A stretch of 64,000 bases of DNA, taken from the IMG/VR virus record IMGVR_UViG_3300036792_000284, positions 1 to 64,000 of that record; one strand, 5' to 3'. This document shows positions 32,566 to 40,730 of the stretch, piece by piece. The position numbers and the translations under genes are program-made. Origin of the DNA: a virus. The notes under the pieces are model-generated. The model had not been told where the DNA came from. It saw only the letters and a list, made by a program, of their open reading frames with translations, and did no database searches. Positions within the stretch are counted from its first letter, which is position 1; each line of letters begins with the position of its first letter.

Positions 32566-33293
32566 GACTGCCCCGCGAAAGCCAGCCGGGCCAGTTCGTG
32601 GCTGGCCGGCAGAATCAGTGCCTCGCCGTCTGCCCGGGCGGCCATGTGCATGGCGTGCACCGGGCTGCCCACGTTGGCCCACAGCACTTGCACCCGGCGG
32701 TCGCCGGACCCGCGCGGCGCGACCGGCACCACCGCCACCTGGTGCCCCTCGCTGTCGGTGACGAACAGGTTGAAGTCAGCCTGCTTGAACGTCTCGATCT
32801 CGACGATGGGCGACGGGTAGTGGTGCACCCCGGCGCCGCGCGGCAACACACCGGAGTGCACGTTGGCAGGCATCGGCACGCTGGCGTTGCAGATGCTGTC
32901 GGTCCACTGCGCGACCCCGGCCGCGTCGGTGACGGGGGTGTCGAGCAGATCGCGGATGCCCAGCTCGGCCACCGCGTCGGGGAAGGCGGCGTACAGCCTG
33001 CGCGCGTTCTGGCGGAGCAGGTCGACGCGCTCCGGATCGGCGCAGAACTGAGCACTCCACTCGATCCCAGCCAGGTTGCGGACGAAGAACCAACCCTGCC
33101 CGTCCTTCAGCCACAGGCCGCCGCCGTGGTGGTCCTGGATGGGCGGGGCACCGTAGTAGGTGCCACTGCCGGCCAGCTCGTGCAACCTGGCCCGCGAGGC
33201 CTTGTACTCCTCGGAGTCCGTGCGGGGCGGGTGGTCGGGGATGTTAATGTCCCACCCGTGGTCCTCGTGCTCGGTGTGCTCGCCGCCGCTCAT
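32562..33293 (-). CDS. hypothetical virion-operon protein
   Basis: A 243-residue protein (MSGGEHTEHEDHGWD) with PPRTDSEEYKASRARLH, GQGWFFVRNLAGIEW and VHYYPSP-like segments, no recognised domain. ATGA overlap with the upstream gene and exactly 8 nt after a CGATT motif. Position among connector genes suggests a structural or assembly role. Confidence 0.55.
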   Translation of the reverse strand: MSGGEHTEHEDHGWDINIPDHPPRTDSEEYKASRARLHELAGSGTYYGAPPIQDHHGGGLWLKDGQGWFFVRNLAGIEWSAQFCADPERVDLLRQNARRLYAAFPDAVAELGIRDLLDTPVTDAAGVAQWTDSICNASVPMPANVHSGVLPRGAGVHHYPSPIVEIETFKQADFNLFVTDSEGHQVAVVPVAPRGSGDRRVQVLWANVGSPVHAMHMAARADGEALILPASHELARLAFAGQS

Positions 33294-33610
33294 GCCGGTG
33301 GAATCGGCGGCGCGGCGACCTCGAAGTAGTCCGCGCCGACCACCTGCACCTCCCCGGTGCCGAGCCACTGGACGGCATAGAGCACGGTTCCCGGGCCTGC
33401 CCACCCGCTGGTGTCGATGTCGTAGTAGTAGACGCCCGTCGACTGCCGGATCACCTGCGCGGAGGCATAGGTGACCGTGGTCACGGCCCCGGCCGCGCCC
33501 GCCTGGTATTGCAGGGTGACGGCAGCGGGGTCCGCCGCCTCGCCGTTCAGGTCGAAGAAGTTGCCGGTCTCGCGGACCAGCGTCCCGGCTATGTAGGTGT
33601 TCGTGCTCAT
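33290..33610 (-). CDS. small Ig-like neck or fibre protein
   Basis: A 106-residue protein (MSTNTYIAGTLVRETGNF) with TLQYQAGAAG, GVYYYDIDTSGWAGPGT and YAVQWLGTGEV, the pattern of a single beta-sandwich domain common in actinophage neck operons. ATGA overlap with the long repeat protein upstream. Confidence 0.6.
   Translation of the reverse strand: MSTNTYIAGTLVRETGNFFDLNGEAADPAAVTLQYQAGAAGAVTTVTYASAQVIRQSTGVYYYDIDTSGWAGPGTVLYAVQWLGTGEVQVVGADYFEVAAPPIPPA
33294..33307 (-). promoter_or_regulatory. CGATT-N8-start element
   Basis: GCCGATTCC on the minus strand, GATT exactly 8 nt before the ATG at 33293; it lies inside the coding end of the upstream gene and there is no Shine-Dalgarno. Confidence 0.5.
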
Positions 33611-35175
33611 GTGCTGTTCTCCGGTCTCACGTGCGGGGCGGCATTGGCGGGCTGCACCTGCGGCGCGGCATTGGCGGGCTGCACCTGCGGCGCGCCATTG
33701 GCGGGCTGCACCTGCGGCGCGGCATTGGCGGGCTGCGCCCGCGGGGCGGCGTTGGCGGACTGCAGGTGCGGGGCGGCGTTAGCGGACTGCAGGTGCGGGG
33801 CGGCGTTGGCTACCCCGACAGAGCCGGACTGGCCAGGGCTGTTGCCGGTGACAGCGAGAACATCCTGCGCCAGCCCGGTATCGGTCAGGGCCAGGGCCCT
33901 GACCAGGGCAAGCTCGTCGGCGGCGGCCCCGGAGTCTGCTAGCAGCAGCTGTCCGACCGTTAGCTGCTCCGCGGCGGCTCCGCTGTCAGCCAGAGTGACC
34001 AGGACGGCCAACTGGAGAGACTCCGTGCCGGCCCCAGAGTCGGGCAGCCGGACGGTCAGTCCGGCCAGGAACTGCTCAGCCGACTGGCCGGCGTCAGTCA
34101 GGGCCACGGCCACCGTGACGGCCAGATGGTCCAGCCCGGAGCCGGCATCAGCCAGAGGCGCCGCCGAAGACACCGCCAGGGTGTCCGCCCCGGACCCTGA
34201 ATCACTCAGTTGCGGGCTGCTGGTTCCCCCGACCGACAACATGTCAGTGCCGGCGCCGCCGTCAGCCAGCCCCAGGGCCTGCGCCGGAATGGCGAGAGCG
34301 TCCGTCCCGGACCCCAGGTCGGCCAGTGACACGGCCACCTGGCCGACGGCCAGGACATCGGTACCCTGGCCCGCGTCAGCGAGGCTAGTCGCCGCGACCT
34401 GCGAGGTGACCAGGACATCGGCACCCGCGCCGCTGTCGGCCAGGCCGGGCATCACCCCGAGCGCGGCGGACCCGGCCCCGGCTTCAGTGAGGCTGACCGC
34501 CGCGGTCTGGGACGTGACGAGCGTGTCTGTGCCTGTGCCGGCTTCGGCGAGACTCGGCATCACCCCGAGCGCGGCGGCCCCGGCTCCGGCTTCGGTGAGT
34601 GAGACAGGCTGCATCAGGGTCAGCGCATCCGCGCCCAAGCCACTGTCGGCCAGCCCCGGCATCACCCCGAGTGAGGCGGTGCTGGCCCCGGCTTCGGCGA
34701 GTGACACAGCCTGCAGCAGGGTCAGCGCATCCGCGCCCAAGCCGCTGTCGGTGAGCGGTACCGGCTGGGTCGCCGTGAAGGCGTCGGCCCCAGATCCCGC
34801 CTCCGTCAGGCCGGGCAGGACCCCTAGCGCGTCCGAGCCGGTGCCTGATTCGGTCAGGGGAACGGTCGTCACGCCCGTGACCGTCAGGCTGTCAGCCCCG
34901 GCCCCGGCCTCCGCCAGGCTCGGCATCACCCCGAGCGTGTCGGAGCCGGCTCCCGAGTCAGCTAGGGGCGCTGGCTGGGTAAACGCCAGGGAATCGGTTC
35001 CGGCTCCGGTATCGGTAAGCGGGATACCGACCTGTGAAACATCCAGAACATCCGCGCCCGTGCCAGTCTCGGCGAGCGGGACTCCGACCGCGGCCGAGAC
35101 TGCGGGCGGAGTTATGACCTGCTGAGTCCTCCGGTGCCGGCGCCTCCATGCCGCGCTGCCCGGCTGTGTGGCCAC
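33607..35175 (-). CDS. long two-repeat virion protein
   Basis: A 522-residue protein made almost only of repeats. Residues about 28-440 hold 23 copies of a 16-20 residue unit, L-[TA]-[DE]-[SAT]-G-x-G-[AST]-D-x-L followed by a short hydrophobic strand and a turn. The C-terminal 75 residues are eight copies of a nonapeptide (ANAAPQVQP type). The first repeat family is also present at the N terminus of the tail hub at 9016. Overall acidic, low complexity, no Cys. Probably an elongated capsid- or neck-associated fibre; the repeat may form a beta-solenoid (inference). Confidence 0.7.
   Translation of the reverse strand: MATQPGSAAWRRRHRRTQQVITPPAVSAAVGVPLAETGTGADVLDVSQVGIPLTDTGAGTDSLAFTQPAPLADSGAGSDTLGVMPSLAEAGAGADSLTVTGVTTVPLTESGTGSDALGVLPGLTEAGSGADAFTATQPVPLTDSGLGADALTLLQAVSLAEAGASTASLGVMPGLADSGLGADALTLMQPVSLTEAGAGAAALGVMPSLAEAGTGTDTLVTSQTAAVSLTEAGAGSAALGVMPGLADSGAGADVLVTSQVAATSLADAGQGTDVLAVGQVAVSLADLGSGTDALAIPAQALGLADGGAGTDMLSVGGTSSPQLSDSGSGADTLAVSSAAPLADAGSGLDHLAVTVAVALTDAGQSAEQFLAGLTVRLPDSGAGTESLQLAVLVTLADSGAAAEQLTVGQLLLADSGAAADELALVRALALTDTGLAQDVLAVTGNSPGQSGSVGVANAAPHLQSANAAPHLQSANAAPRAQPANAAPQVQPANGAPQVQPANAAPQVQPANAAPHVRPENST
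33625..33830 (-). repeat. 27-bp tandem repeat (nonapeptide array)
   Basis: Eight units of 27 bp encode ANAAPQVQP-like nonapeptides. The four units nearest the 3' end are almost identical in DNA, the others have drifted, which indicates recent expansion from that end. Confidence 0.85.
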
Positions 35176-35215
35176 AGCCGCACCCCCTCAGCTAGTTCTC
35201 ACCGCGAAGGGGCGG

Positions 35216-35794
35216 CTAGTTCTCTCCGTACACCTTGAACTGCTGAAGCGTGGTCGTGTTGCTTGAGCTAGCCACAGACCATGTGCCCCACAGCTCCAGG
35301 AACAGGCTGATCTCGTTGTTCAGCGCAGTAAGGGAGTTAGAGAGGATGGCCGCGTTGTAGGCGGTGCCGAAAGCATTCGCTGTCGTACCCGACACCCGCA
35401 CAGCCCCGTTGAACTGGATGGTCGTGCCGGCATTGCCGACCGCCTGGCAGGTGATGTCACCAGTCAGGTCCCAGTTGGAGGTACCTGTAGCGGGGGTGAT
35501 CGTACCCGTGGTGAACAGGGTTGCGCCGCCGACACCCCCGATCGTGCCCGCCGCCACGTCGAGCCCGCCTGCGAAGGCGAACGTTGCGGTGCCTGCCCCT
35601 CCCCCGACCGTGCCCGCCGCCATGATCTTCAGCGCCTTGCCGACCTGGCTGAAGTAGTTAGCCGGGATAATGCACCGGGGCACCGACGTGGAGGCAGCGG
35701 CGGAGATGACCGCCTGCGCTGTGTAGTTGTTCTTTATGACAGGTGCCGGGAGTTCGTACAGCAGCTCCGGCCACGTGTTCGTGTAACTCGACAT
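35216..35794 (-). CDS. beta-rich virion surface protein
   Basis: A 192-residue product (MSSYTNTWPELLYELPAP). It has repeated Gly/Thr-rich strands (MAAGTVGGGAGTATFAF, TNWDLTGDI-type) ending in FKVYGEN. Similar small proteins form decoration or fibre pieces on actinophage virions. No enzyme signature. Confidence 0.55.
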   Translation of the reverse strand: MSSYTNTWPELLYELPAPVIKNNYTAQAVISAAASTSVPRCIIPANYFSQVGKALKIMAAGTVGGGAGTATFAFAGGLDVAAGTIGGVGGATLFTTGTITPATGTSNWDLTGDITCQAVGNAGTTIQFNGAVRVSGTTANAFGTAYNAAILSNSLTALNNEISLFLELWGTWSVASSSNTTTLQQFKVYGEN

Positions 35795-35806
35795 GACCGC
35801 CGCCTG

Positions 35807-35848
35807 TCAGATGAACGTGTAGGTGACGGGGGCGTTCCAGGTCATCAT
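35807..35848 (-). other. 13-codon echo of the upstream C terminus
   Basis: A mini-ORF MMTWNAPVTYTFI lies 10 bp after the stop of the preceding gene, whose own end is QTWNATVTYTWT. The DNA of the two segments is also alike, so this looks like a partial tandem copy of the last beta strand, perhaps an alternative C terminus awaiting recombination. Confidence 0.5.
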
Positions 35849-35858
35849 GGTGCCATCC

Positions 35859-36539
35859 TCATGTCCAGGTGTAAGTGACGGTGGCGTTCCAGGTCTGCAC
35901 CGATGTCTTCTGCCCCGCCGCGCATGCCCCGTGAGAGAAGAACGGAGCCGTCTGGATCGTCGCCAACGGGCCTGTCGCGGTTGTCCCCAGGTCCACGCCG
36001 AACTCTGTGATGCCGCTGCCAGTGGAGTCATTAGCTTCAGTGGTGGCGAACTGCGCCCCCAAGATCAGGCCCCCTGTGTGCGTGGACGACACCGTGGGGG
36101 TCGCATTAAGCGGCTTCCAGTTGCTGCCGGTGATGTTCGTGACGGAGGTGAGCCCGGTGTCCGCGTAGTTGCCCGCCGTGTACGCCCCGGAACCCAGGCC
36201 GATGCGCCCCACGCCGCTGGCGAACTTGGTCACCGCCGAACCGGCGACGCCGTTCATGAGCATCTGCCAGCCCGCGTCTTGGATGTTGTTGCAGTCCTCA
36301 GCGAGGACACTCTCGAACGGCTTGCACTTGAGCCGGGCGAAGTCGGCAGCGATCGGCTCCACGCCGGGCCGAATCAGCCGCTGGCCGTCATAGTCCTTGC
36401 GCGTGGCCCACTTGATCTGGTCGAGATCCCACTTCTCCACCAGAAAATTGGTACGGTGCCCGCCGCTTTCCGCGTGGCCTAGGCCGACGTTCAGGCCGAA
36501 GGCTTCGCGCCCGGCCCCTCGCTCCTGCGCCACTGGCAC
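35859..36539 (-). CDS. virion protein, paralogue of the protein at 10678
   Basis: A 226-residue protein, GTG start after AGGAG. Contains EDCNNIQDAGWQMLMNG, TKFASGVGRIGLGSG, a Thr/Ser-rich middle and a C-terminal strand QTWNATVTYTW. The ordered motif matches to the 10678 protein show common descent. Probably a surface or fibre protein; one copy lies near the capsid gene, the other in the tail-tip module. Confidence 0.6.
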   Translation of the reverse strand: MPVAQERGAGREAFGLNVGLGHAESGGHRTNFLVEKWDLDQIKWATRKDYDGQRLIRPGVEPIAADFARLKCKPFESVLAEDCNNIQDAGWQMLMNGVAGSAVTKFASGVGRIGLGSGAYTAGNYADTGLTSVTNITGSNWKPLNATPTVSSTHTGGLILGAQFATTEANDSTGSGITEFGVDLGTTATGPLATIQTAPFFSHGACAAGQKTSVQTWNATVTYTWT

Positions 36540-36599
36540 TCCTGTCGCCGGGTAGCCGGCTGCCTCTGGTTTGTCTTCGGCTACAGGCTGTGCAATCGT

Positions 36600-37322
36600 C
36601 TAGCCGAACGCCGGAGCGGGGACTGCCCGGCCGCGGCGCTGCTCGGCGAGGTCCGCCTGGCGGAGCTGCTCTTCGGACGGGCCGGCGAACGCGACCTTGT
36701 TGCCCTGCGGGTCGGTGCCCGCCAGCTGCTCGAAGCTGCCCAGTGCCTCGGTATACGAGCGGCGCCCGGGCCACGGGCCGAAGTCGAACTTCTGCACCCC
36801 CCACCGCTCGATCTGCTGCCAGCGGTTCAGGGTGATCCACGCCAGGGCCTCTGCCCAGCGCGGGTGGTTCGGCCCGATCTCCAGCTCCTGCCCCCGGTAC
36901 CACACCGCGCCGAACGCGGTCAGCCCGTCGGCCACGAAGTGGATGAGCACCGCCTCGCCCTCGGCGGGAACGTAGGACGGCGGAGCGGCCTCAAACTGCG
37001 CGGCGGCGGCCATCGCCTCGGCGTGCTGGCGGTCGCGCTCGGCCCGCTCGGCAGGGGTCAGCTCCCCGGCGGGGCGGGGACGCATCAGCTCGCCGGCCAC
37101 CGGGAGGGCGGCGCCCATCGGCAGCCCGCAGGCGGCGCAGAACCGGGAGTCGGGGTGGTTCTCGTGACCCAGTGCGCACCGGGCAATCTCCGTTGGAGCG
37201 TCAGAGGCAACTTCCAACGAACGGGCCTGTTCCGTTGGAACGTCGGCTGACCTGCTGGGGCGCAGCCGCTCGGAAGCGGCCACCACATCGACGACGACCT
37301 GCTGGCCGCTAAGTCCTGCCAT
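36600..37322 (-). CDS. hypothetical protein with zinc ribbon, downstream of capsid
   Basis: A 240-residue protein. The central CALGHENHPDSRFCAACG is a zinc ribbon; a helical Ala/Glu segment follows, then GAVWYRGQELEIGPNHPRWAEALAW. Zinc-ribbon proteins with this HENHP-C-x-x-C pattern occur in several actinophage head operons as far as I recall. ATG lies 8 nt after a CGATT motif and has no Shine-Dalgarno. Confidence 0.6.
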   Translation of the reverse strand: MAGLSGQQVVVDVVAASERLRPSRSADVPTEQARSLEVASDAPTEIARCALGHENHPDSRFCAACGLPMGAALPVAGELMRPRPAGELTPAERAERDRQHAEAMAAAAQFEAAPPSYVPAEGEAVLIHFVADGLTAFGAVWYRGQELEIGPNHPRWAEALAWITLNRWQQIERWGVQKFDFGPWPGRRSYTEALGSFEQLAGTDPQGNKVAFAGPSEEQLRQADLAEQRRGRAVPAPAFG

Positions 37323-37336
37323 GCGGGAGGAATCGG
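37323..37336 (-). promoter_or_regulatory. CGATT-N8-start element
   Basis: GCCGATTCC on the minus strand, GATT exactly 8 nt before the ATG at 37322. The 8-nt gap contains only pyrimidine-rich bases, so no ribosome-binding site is present. Confidence 0.55.
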
Positions 37337-37347
37337 CGGCAGGGCAC

Positions 37348-37385
37348 GCAAAAGGGGCCCGGTTTGCGACCCGGGCCCCTTTTGC
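37348..37385. terminator. bidirectional intrinsic terminator
   Basis: A perfect 15-bp inverted repeat (37348-37362 with 37371-37385, 8-nt loop) whose arms end in AAAA/TTTT on either strand. It separates the capsid-proximal small gene from the zinc-ribbon protein gene. Confidence 0.85.
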
Positions 37386-37401
37386 AGTGACTCCCCCGTG
37401 C

Positions 37402-37518
37402 TTACCTGCTCACCGGGAAGGCGCCGGCGCTGGTGATGCGCCGGTCCAGGCCGAAGCCCGCTTCGGTGTCGAGTTCGGCGGCGGGGGCGATAGCGGCACC
37501 CTGGCTGTTACTGAACAT
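37402..37518 (-). CDS. 38-residue capsid-proximal peptide
   Basis: MFSNSQGAAIAPAAEL start, ending TSAGAFPVSR; ATG preceded by AGGAG. Stand-alone gene between two terminators, so probably separately expressed. Product unknown. Confidence 0.6.
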   Translation of the reverse strand: MFSNSQGAAIAPAAELDTEAGFGLDRRITSAGAFPVSR

Positions 37519-37793
37519 GACTGCTCCTATGAGTTGGGTGAGAATGACCCGAAATCGGGAGGGACGACTCGCGGCCCTGCTTCGGTCCCGCAGGCTCGTA
37601 CTGGGTCGTGGCCTGGACCCGGTCTCCCGGATGGCGGCGTCCGCCCCTCCCTCATTCCCGGTGCCGGGTCCGAGGGGAAAACCCTCGTGCCGCGGCACGC
37701 TAACTACTACGTCCGAGGATGCAGCAACCTGCGTGCACGTGCATCCGGGTCGTGCAAACTTCAGGAACGTTTAAGGTACGTGATCATAGGAAA
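37519..37793 (-). other. non-coding leader of the 38-residue gene
   Basis: 275 bp between the capsid terminator and the small gene. I see no convincing ORF; it contains a CCCGATTTCGGG palindrome related to the CGATT motif (37549-37560) and probably a promoter. Confidence 0.4.
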
Positions 37794-37829
37794 GGCCCCG
37801 ATTCTTGTCAAGAGTCAAGAATCGGGGCC
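37794..37829 (-). terminator. terminator after the major capsid gene
   Basis: A perfect 13-bp inverted repeat (37794-37806, 37817-37829, 10-nt loop) directly follows the capsid stop; TTTCCTAT follows on the minus strand. Confidence 0.8.
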
Positions 37830-37839
37830 CGCCTAAGAG

Positions 37840-39153
37840 CTAGTCGATATTGCCGCCGCCCGCAGCGTTCCCAACCGATCCAGCCCAGTAACCGGCAGGA
37901 ACGGTCGGGCTGGCGGCGTTGGCGATGATGTTGGTGGCGACCAGCATCTGCTCCGGCCGGGTCACGATCGGCAGCATGTGCCATTCGAGCAGGTACTGCC
38001 GCGCGGACGGGTCCTTCTCTTTCCACGTCTTGGCGTACTTGCCCGTGAAGCCCTCGGGCGCCTCGTCGTCGGCGGTCGGACCAATCAGCAGCTCCACCGG
38101 CCGCTGGTCGGTGTAGTTGCCCATGTAGAGCTGGCCGTCCGGCACAAAAAACGTCAGGTTGCCGAGGTCGGACTCGAAGACCTGCTCGACGGTGTTCCAG
38201 GTGAGGCCCATGAAGCCGGTCATCAGGCCGGTCGAGTAGTACTCGTCCTTCATCCGGTCGCTCAGCATGGTCGCCGGAATCGACACGGTGGACGCCTGGG
38301 TCGCGGACACCCACGCCTCCATCAGGCCGGCCATGGTGACCGAGGTGGCGAAGACTTCCTTGGCCGGCACGCGCCCGTGCACCTGCAGCAGCCGCTTCCA
38401 GGACCGGACGTCCTCCATGATCTGGACCGGCGTGGCGTAGGTGATGGTCGGGCTGGTGCCGGCATTCAGCCGGGTGTTGGCCTGGCCGAGCGTCGCACCC
38501 GTCGGGTCGTTCGGCGTGCCAGCACCGGCACCGCCGGTGGTGTAGTACTTCAGCGCGGTGTTCGTGACCCACGGCGCGGCCGGGGTGACGAAGTGGGAGG
38601 CCGGGAACTTGTAGTCGACCGTTGCCTGGACGTCCGCGTAGTTGTACTGGATACCGCCGCCCAGAGCCTGCCAGCAGCTCCACTCCGCGAAATTGTCGAA
38701 CCTCATGTTGAGGTCGTTGATCTCCCGCAGCACCGCGCGCTCGGCGTTGATGCGGGCGATCTCGCCCGGCGTCCGCAGCCAGTGCAGGGTGGTGGGCTCG
38801 AAGACCTTCTTCTCGCGCAGGTAAATGAAGCTCGCGCTTTCCTGGCTGCGGCCGAGACGGCTGATGATGTGTGCCTCGGAGTTGGGCACGTTCGGCTTGG
38901 CGACCGCGCGCGAGCCCTTCACCACGTCCCAGGTAGCGCTCGGGAACGGCCACGGCGTCTGGTCGAGGCGGTTCAGGAGCATCAGGGTCTCGGGCGTTAC
39001 GAATTTCTCCACAACGCCGCGAAGGACCACAGGCTCAAGGAGGCTGATATCAGGAATTTGGCTCACCCCTCCGGGCGTGTCGATGACAGGTCCTCGTGTC
39101 AGCGACACCCGAACGGGTGCCCGGCCTGCGCCGCTCCTTATCACAGGAGCCAC
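37840..39153 (-). CDS. major capsid protein
   Basis: A 437-residue protein following protease and decoration genes. QIPDISLLEPVVLRGVVEKF, a helical FLREKKVFEP-type region, a long P-domain-like middle and NLTFFVPDGQLYMGNY, AKTWKEKDPSARQYLLEWHMLPIV fit the lambda gpE/HK97-fold capsid group. GTG at 39153 gives 29 extra residues; GTG at 39066 (VSQIPDISLL) is a possible alternative start but with its GGAGGG too close. It is flanked by hairpins and a terminator, as expected for a highly expressed gene. Confidence 0.85.
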   Translation of the reverse strand: MAPVIRSGAGRAPVRVSLTRGPVIDTPGGVSQIPDISLLEPVVLRGVVEKFVTPETLMLLNRLDQTPWPFPSATWDVVKGSRAVAKPNVPNSEAHIISRLGRSQESASFIYLREKKVFEPTTLHWLRTPGEIARINAERAVLREINDLNMRFDNFAEWSCWQALGGGIQYNYADVQATVDYKFPASHFVTPAAPWVTNTALKYYTTGGAGAGTPNDPTGATLGQANTRLNAGTSPTITYATPVQIMEDVRSWKRLLQVHGRVPAKEVFATSVTMAGLMEAWVSATQASTVSIPATMLSDRMKDEYYSTGLMTGFMGLTWNTVEQVFESDLGNLTFFVPDGQLYMGNYTDQRPVELLIGPTADDEAPEGFTGKYAKTWKEKDPSARQYLLEWHMLPIVTRPEQMLVATNIIANAASPTVPAGYWAGSVGNAAGGGNID

Positions 39154-39211
39154 CTGGCTGGCCTGGCCGCCGTGAGGCGGTTACCCGGTCTAATCGGATA
39201 CAAGGAAAGCA

Positions 39212-39243
39212 CTGAGCCCCGGAGGGCGGGCTCCGGGGCTCAG
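39212..39243 (-). terminator. duplicated 13-bp hairpin, copy 1
   Basis: CTGAGCCCCGGAG and its complement around a 6-nt loop, upstream of the capsid gene. A near-identical element is at 39640-39670, and the flanking GCGGGGACGGCAGGAGG is also shared. Confidence 0.65.
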
Positions 39244-39270
39244 CGGGGACGGCAGGAGGACCGCCGGCAA

Positions 39271-39516
39271 CTACGGCGCGGGCGCCGGCACGATGGCCGT
39301 AACCGAGGTGACCGCCGTGTCCAGGTTCTGCTGAGTCGCCGCGAGCGAAGCAACCGCAGCGTTGAGCGCCGTGGTGTCGACGGTCGCCGGAAGGGCCGCC
39401 AGGGCGGCCCTAATGTTCGTGACGTCAGTGCCCAACTGCGTGACCTGGGTCCCCACGTCGGTCATGGTGGCCTGGATCTGGGTGACTGCCGCGTTGATGT
39501 CGTCCTGCGCCGCCAT
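39271..39516 (-). CDS. small coiled-coil protein before the capsid gene
   Basis: An 81-residue product (MAAQDDINAAVTQIQ) of heptad-like V/L/A with Thr, ending in a Pro/Ala tail. ATG at 39516 follows AGGAGC, so I prefer it to the longer frame from 39636, although those 40 extra residues (RTLQAALRDMEQRLNRRL) also look helical. Similar tiny coiled-coil proteins accompany capsid genes in actinophages. Confidence 0.6.
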   Translation of the reverse strand: MAAQDDINAAVTQIQATMTDVGTQVTQLGTDVTNIRAALAALPATVDTTALNAAVASLAATQQNLDTAVTSVTAIVPAPAP

Positions 39517-39639
39517 AACAGCTCCTAGTCTGCTGTCAACTTGTGACAGCCGCCGGTTAAGCCGCTGCTCCATGTCCCGGAGCGCAGCCTGAAGAGTCCT
39601 CCACGGAACCCACACGCCCGGGCTATCGGCCCGCAAGCA

Positions 39640-39670
39640 CTGAGCCCCGGAGGGGGATTCCGGGGCTCAG
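39640..39670 (-). terminator. duplicated hairpin, copy 2
   Basis: CTGAGCCCCGGA with complement at 39659-39670 and a 7-nt loop, after the stop at 39691. Same stem sequence as 39212-39243; each copy follows one small gene, which suggests transcript processing or partial termination upstream of the capsid. Confidence 0.65.
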
Positions 39671-39690
39671 CGGGACGGCAGGAGGCGCCG

Positions 39691-40017
39691 TCAGATTCTC
39701 CCGATAAGCGTCAGCTTGGTGGTGGTCGCGTCGGCCGCCGCCTGCACCACGTTCACCCGGAAGTACGGGCTGATGATGCTGAACGGCGTGCCGCTGGTCA
39801 CCGTGTATGCCAGGTCCGCGTCCACAGTCACCCCGTCGAAGCTGCCCTGCACCGTGACCGTGGTCGTGCCGCCTGCCACGGCCCACCACAGCAGCGCCTG
39901 GCTGATGGCTTTCGAGTCCTCCACCTGGCTGGACAGCTCGAACCACGGCGAGTTAAGCGTGCCGACTGCCTGCGTAAGCGGCGGCCCGCTGTAAGCCCAC
40001 AGCAGCCCGTCAGGCAT
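39691..40017 (-). CDS. small virion-type protein
   Basis: A 108-residue product (MPDGLLWAYSGPPLTQ) with repeated Thr/Val strands (TTTVTVQGSFDGVTVD, FRVNVVQAAADATTTKL). One beta domain, probably a capsid accessory protein. ATG shares a base with the upstream stop. Confidence 0.55.
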   Translation of the reverse strand: MPDGLLWAYSGPPLTQAVGTLNSPWFELSSQVEDSKAISQALLWWAVAGGTTTVTVQGSFDGVTVDADLAYTVTSGTPFSIISPYFRVNVVQAAADATTTKLTLIGRI

Positions 40018-40700
40018 CAGAAGATGAAGGCGTTCACGCCGACGCCGGTCGGCACCGTACCGTTGGCGGCCACCGGGATGCCGTCCATCGGGCCGCCGGG
40101 GAACGCCGCCGGGGTGCCAGCAACCGAGCCGCCGTAAGGCACGTACCGGGCGCCGAGCAGCTGCAGCGCCTGGCCCGCACCGGAGCCGAGGCCCTGACCG
40201 TTGATGATGTTGGTCGTGTCGGTGCCGGACACCAGGTTGCCGTTGAGCATGCCGCGAACCACCATGTTGCCCTGCGCGTCGACCGGCACCTTGCCCGCCG
40301 GGCTGGCCGGGAACACGACAGTGCCGCCGGCTAGCGTGATGCCGTCCGGGTTCACGCCGTTGACGTTGCTGTTGTAGTTGGCCAGCGAGGCGGCGCCGGG
40401 GCCGCCGGTGTCGCGGGCATCACGCAGCACGCCGACCGGCAGAGCCCGGCCGTCGGTGGCGCCGCTGTTGTAGGAGAAGTACCTGCCCGATGCGGTGTGA
40501 CGCGCGATCACGCACCCGGTCGGGAGCACGCCCTGTCCGGCCGCCAGCGTGACACCCCGCTGGGTGAAGCCGGCGTAGGACAGCAGGAGTTCCTGAACGA
40601 CTTCAGCGTGGAACTCGTCGCCGTACGGCTGGCCGTACTCGTGGGTCGGCTTGACATACCCGGGGGTGTAGTCAAACTCGGTGCTGTCGTTGGCTGGCAT
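40017..40700 (-). CDS. head decoration protein
   Basis: A 227-residue protein (MPANDSTEFDYTPGYVKP) with GVTLAAGQGVLPTGCVIARHTASGRY-like lambda gpD/decoration pattern (GxxLxxGqgvlxxGtvl), located between protease and capsid genes. ATG preceded by GAGGAGC. Expected to stabilise the expanded capsid. Confidence 0.75.
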   Translation of the reverse strand: MPANDSTEFDYTPGYVKPTHEYGQPYGDEFHAEVVQELLLSYAGFTQRGVTLAAGQGVLPTGCVIARHTASGRYFSYNSGATDGRALPVGVLRDARDTGGPGAASLANYNSNVNGVNPDGITLAGGTVVFPASPAGKVPVDAQGNMVVRGMLNGNLVSGTDTTNIINGQGLGSGAGQALQLLGARYVPYGGSVAGTPAAFPGGPMDGIPVAANGTVPTGVGVNAFIF

Positions 40701-40730
40701 CTGCCGCGCTCCTCGTCGCTAAAAGCCCGG

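Noticed and set aside
33625-33830. 27-bp repeats considered as iterons or CRISPR
   Set aside because: They are tandem, without spacers, and encode a nonapeptide in frame.
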